DNA from: Nocardioides halotolerans DSM 19273
Lineage (GTDB): Bacteria; Actinomycetota; Actinomycetes; Propionibacteriales; Nocardioidaceae
Assembly (NCBI RefSeq): GCF_000422805.1
Contig: NZ_KE383923.1
Coordinates: 433,669 to 497,668 of the forward strand
Direction of reading: 5' to 3'
Length of the DNA stretch: 64,000 nucleotides
Shown one piece after another: positions 62,330-64,000 of the stretch. The first letter of the stretch is position 1. Each line of letters opens with the position of its first letter. Under the pieces are notes generated by a model. The model did not search any database. It had not been told where the DNA came from and saw only the letters and a list, made by a program, of their open reading frames with translations. Both the position numbers and the translations under genes were made by a program.

Positions 62330-64000
62330 TCAGGGGCGGACGGGCCCGTGCCCCGGTCCCTGGTTGGCGTGGTCCTTGCCGCCCTTGCCGATCAGCGTGT
62401 CGTTGCCCTTCCCGCCCTGGAGCGTGTTGTCCTTGTCGTCACCGACGAGCACGTCGTCGTAGCGCGAGCCGGTGAGGTTCTCGATGTCGATGAGCTGGTC
62501 GGCGCCGTCTCCGGTCGACCGCGACCGCGAGAGGTCGCAGTGCACGCCGTGCGTGCTCCTGGCATAGCTCGCGGTGTCCTCGCCCGGTCCGCCGTCGAGG
62601 ACGTCGTGGCCGGGCCCACCGACGAGCACGTCGTCGCCCTCGTTGCCGTAGAGGACGTCGTTGCCGGCGCCGCCGTCGAGGTGGTCGTCGCCGGCCAGGC
62701 CACAGATCACGTCACCGTGCGGTGTGCCGCGCAGGTCGTCGTTGCCGAAGGTGCCGACGATGGTGCACGACTTGCCCTTGACCTTCACCGCGACCGTCGA
62801 GCTGTCGTTGGCGTGGTTGGCGTCGCCGGCAGCCGTGATCGTCGCCGTGTTGGAGGTGCGTCCGTGCTTCACGAAGGCGCCGCTGACGTCGACCGTCACC
62901 TGCTGTCCGGGTGCGAGCGAGCCGAACGAGCAGGTGAGCGTGCCCGTGCGCACGGCGCAGGTGGCGGGCGTGACCGCCCGGACCTTGAAGCCGACCGGCA
63001 GCTTGTCGGTGAGGGTCGCGACGCCCGAGCTGACGGATCCCGTGTTGGTCACCAGCAGCCGGTAGCCGCCGAGCGCGCCGACCTTGAGCTTGCTGACCAG
63101 GGCGGACTTCACGAGGGAGACGTCGGAGCCTCCGGTGGGCGTCACGGTCACGGCGACGGTGCCGGTCGCGGTCCCGCCGTGGCCGTCGGAGATCGTGTAG
63201 GTGTACGAGTCGGCCCCGGAGAACCCCGCGGCTGGGTTGTAGGTGCAGCTGGTCGTCGTGCAGGTGACCGTGCCGTGGGCGCCGTTGGCCTTGCCGGAGA
63301 CGGTCAGCGCGTCGCCGTCCACGTCGGTGTCGTTGGCCACCACGTTCTTGGCCGCCGACGGCGTGCCCTGGCTGGTGGTGATGGCGTCCGCGACGGCGAC
63401 CGGGTTGTCGTTGACCGCCGTCACCGTCACCGAGACCGTGCCCGTCGCCGTGCCGCCGTGACCGTCGGAGATCGTGTAGGTGAACGAGTCCGGGCCGTTG
63501 TAGTCGGCGGCCGGCGTGTAGGTGCAGGCCGTGGTCGTGCAGGTGACCGTGCCGTGCGCACCGTTGGTCTTGCCCGTGACCGTGAGGGCGTCGCCGTCCA
63601 CGTCGGTGTCGTTGGCCACGACGTCCTTGGCCGCCGACGCGGTGTCCTCGTCCGTGGTGAGGGTGTCGGGGTTCGCGACCGGCGGGTGGTTGCCGGCGAC
63701 CGGAGTCACGGTCACGGCGACGTTGCCGGTGGCAGTGCCGCCGTGGCCGTCGGAGATCGTGTAGGTGAACGAGTCGGCCCCGGAGAACCCCGCGGCTGGG
63801 TTGTAGGTGCAGCTGGTCGTCGTGCAGGTGACCGTGCCGTGGGCGCCGTTGGTCTTGCCGGTGACGGTCAGCGCGTCACCGTCGACGTCGGTGTCGTTGG
63901 CCACCACGTTCTTGGCCGCCGACGCGGTGTCCTCGGCGGTGGTGATGGTGTCCGCGACGGCGACCGGGTTGTCGTTGACCGGCGTCACCGTCACCGAGAC
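62330..64000 (-). CDS. Secreted repeat protein with Ig/cadherin-like tandem repeats and RTX calcium-binding repeats (5' end beyond window)
   Basis: The frame is open to the right edge, so this is the C-terminal part (at least 556 residues) of a longer protein. Three tandem units of about 94 residues (period about 282 bases) carry DTDVDGDALTVTGK, HGTVTCTTT and DSFTYTISDGHGG. Next is a DUF11-like beta-sandwich (about 285-395), then RTX repeats such as GNDDLRGTPHGDVICG, GGAGNDVLYGNEGDDVLVGG and GGKGNDTLIGKGGKDH. RTX repeats fold on binding calcium outside the cell. The Cys in each tandem unit (CTTTSC) could form disulphides. No enzyme domain is visible here. Confidence 0.88.
   Translation of the reverse strand, partial: VSVTVTPVNDNPVAVADTITTAEDTASAAKNVVANDTDVDGDALTVTGKTNGAHGTVTCTTTSCTYNPAAGFSGADSFTYTISDGHGGTATGNVAVTVTPVAGNHPPVANPDTLTTDEDTASAAKDVVANDTDVDGDALTVTGKTNGAHGTVTCTTTACTYTPAADYNGPDSFTYTISDGHGGTATGTVSVTVTAVNDNPVAVADAITTSQGTPSAAKNVVANDTDVDGDALTVSGKANGAHGTVTCTTTSCTYNPAAGFSGADSYTYTISDGHGGTATGTVAVTVTPTGGSDVSLVKSALVSKLKVGALGGYRLLVTNTGSVSSGVATLTDKLPVGFKVRAVTPATCAVRTGTLTCSFGSLAPGQQVTVDVSGAFVKHGRTSNTATITAAGDANHANDSSTVAVKVKGKSCTIVGTFGNDDLRGTPHGDVICGLAGDDHLDGGAGNDVLYGNEGDDVLVGGPGHDVLDGGPGEDTASYARSTHGVHCDLSRSRSTGDGADQLIDIENLTGSRYDDVLVGDDKDNTLQGGKGNDTLIGKGGKDHANQGPGHGPVRP

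Noticed and set aside
63218..63820. CRISPR array
   Set aside because: The repeats are about 282 bases apart, in frame, and encode tandem protein domains; there are no short repeat-spacer units.

Overview
The window is high-GC DNA from an actinobacterium, most probably of the Nocardioidaceae (inference from protein style, GTG/TTG start use and the tmRNA tag; no rRNA gene is present to prove it). It falls into four regions that differ visibly in base composition.

Region 1 (about 1-28,600) has lower GC than the core genes to its right and looks like an acquired catabolic island. It starts with a partial recombinase-like gene and a DDE transposase and ends next to the 3' end of ssrA, a classic integration site. 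It carries an AceE/MdeB-like 2-oxoacid dehydrogenase with a divergent Lrp regulator, an IclR regulator, three crotonase-fold enzymes, a DRE-TIM lyase, two acyl-CoA dehydrogenases, an acyl-CoA synthetase, an ADP-forming acyl-CoA synthetase, two CaiB-type CoA transferases, a thiolase-like/DUF35 pair, an MmgE/PrpD protein, an amidohydrolase paired with a DUF59 protein, and a Liv-type ABC importer with a fused permease-ATPase. Together these suggest uptake, CoA activation, beta-oxidation-like processing and C-C cleavage of an unidentified (possibly branched or cyclic) carboxylic acid.

Region 2 (28,628-about 44,100) is core chromosome: ssrA and smpB (trans-translation), ftsE-ftsX with an M23 peptidoglycan hydrolase, prfB, an amylosucrase-like GH13 enzyme, secreted metalloproteases, a CAP-domain protein and a lipoprotein.

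Region 3 (44,101-49,103 plus 61,686-61,999) is a Flp/Tad pilus operon read leftwards: cpaF, tadB, tadC, a Flp-like peptide, TadE/TadG pseudopilins, with an ArsR/SRPBCC pair inserted on the other strand. The cpaF gene is cut in two.

Region 4 (49,104-61,685, about 12.6 kb) is the integrated element that cuts cpaF. Removing it at a shared 4-bp CGGG core restores an in-frame cpaF reading across the conserved INDPSRVFVAR segment. The element has a large serine integrase beside its left end, a RecA/RepA-type ATPase followed by an iteron-rich non-coding stretch, a second small serine recombinase, one capsid-like protein, a zinc-finger protein that may be a small-terminase-type packaging factor, and a DndB-like (DGQHR) gene convergent with a DUF5343-like gene. 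No portal, large terminase, tail or lysis gene is visible. It is best explained as a phage satellite or capsid-bearing integrative island, and it is the strongest candidate for an undescribed system here. The right edge of the window holds the 3' part of a large secreted repeat protein with RTX calcium-binding repeats.
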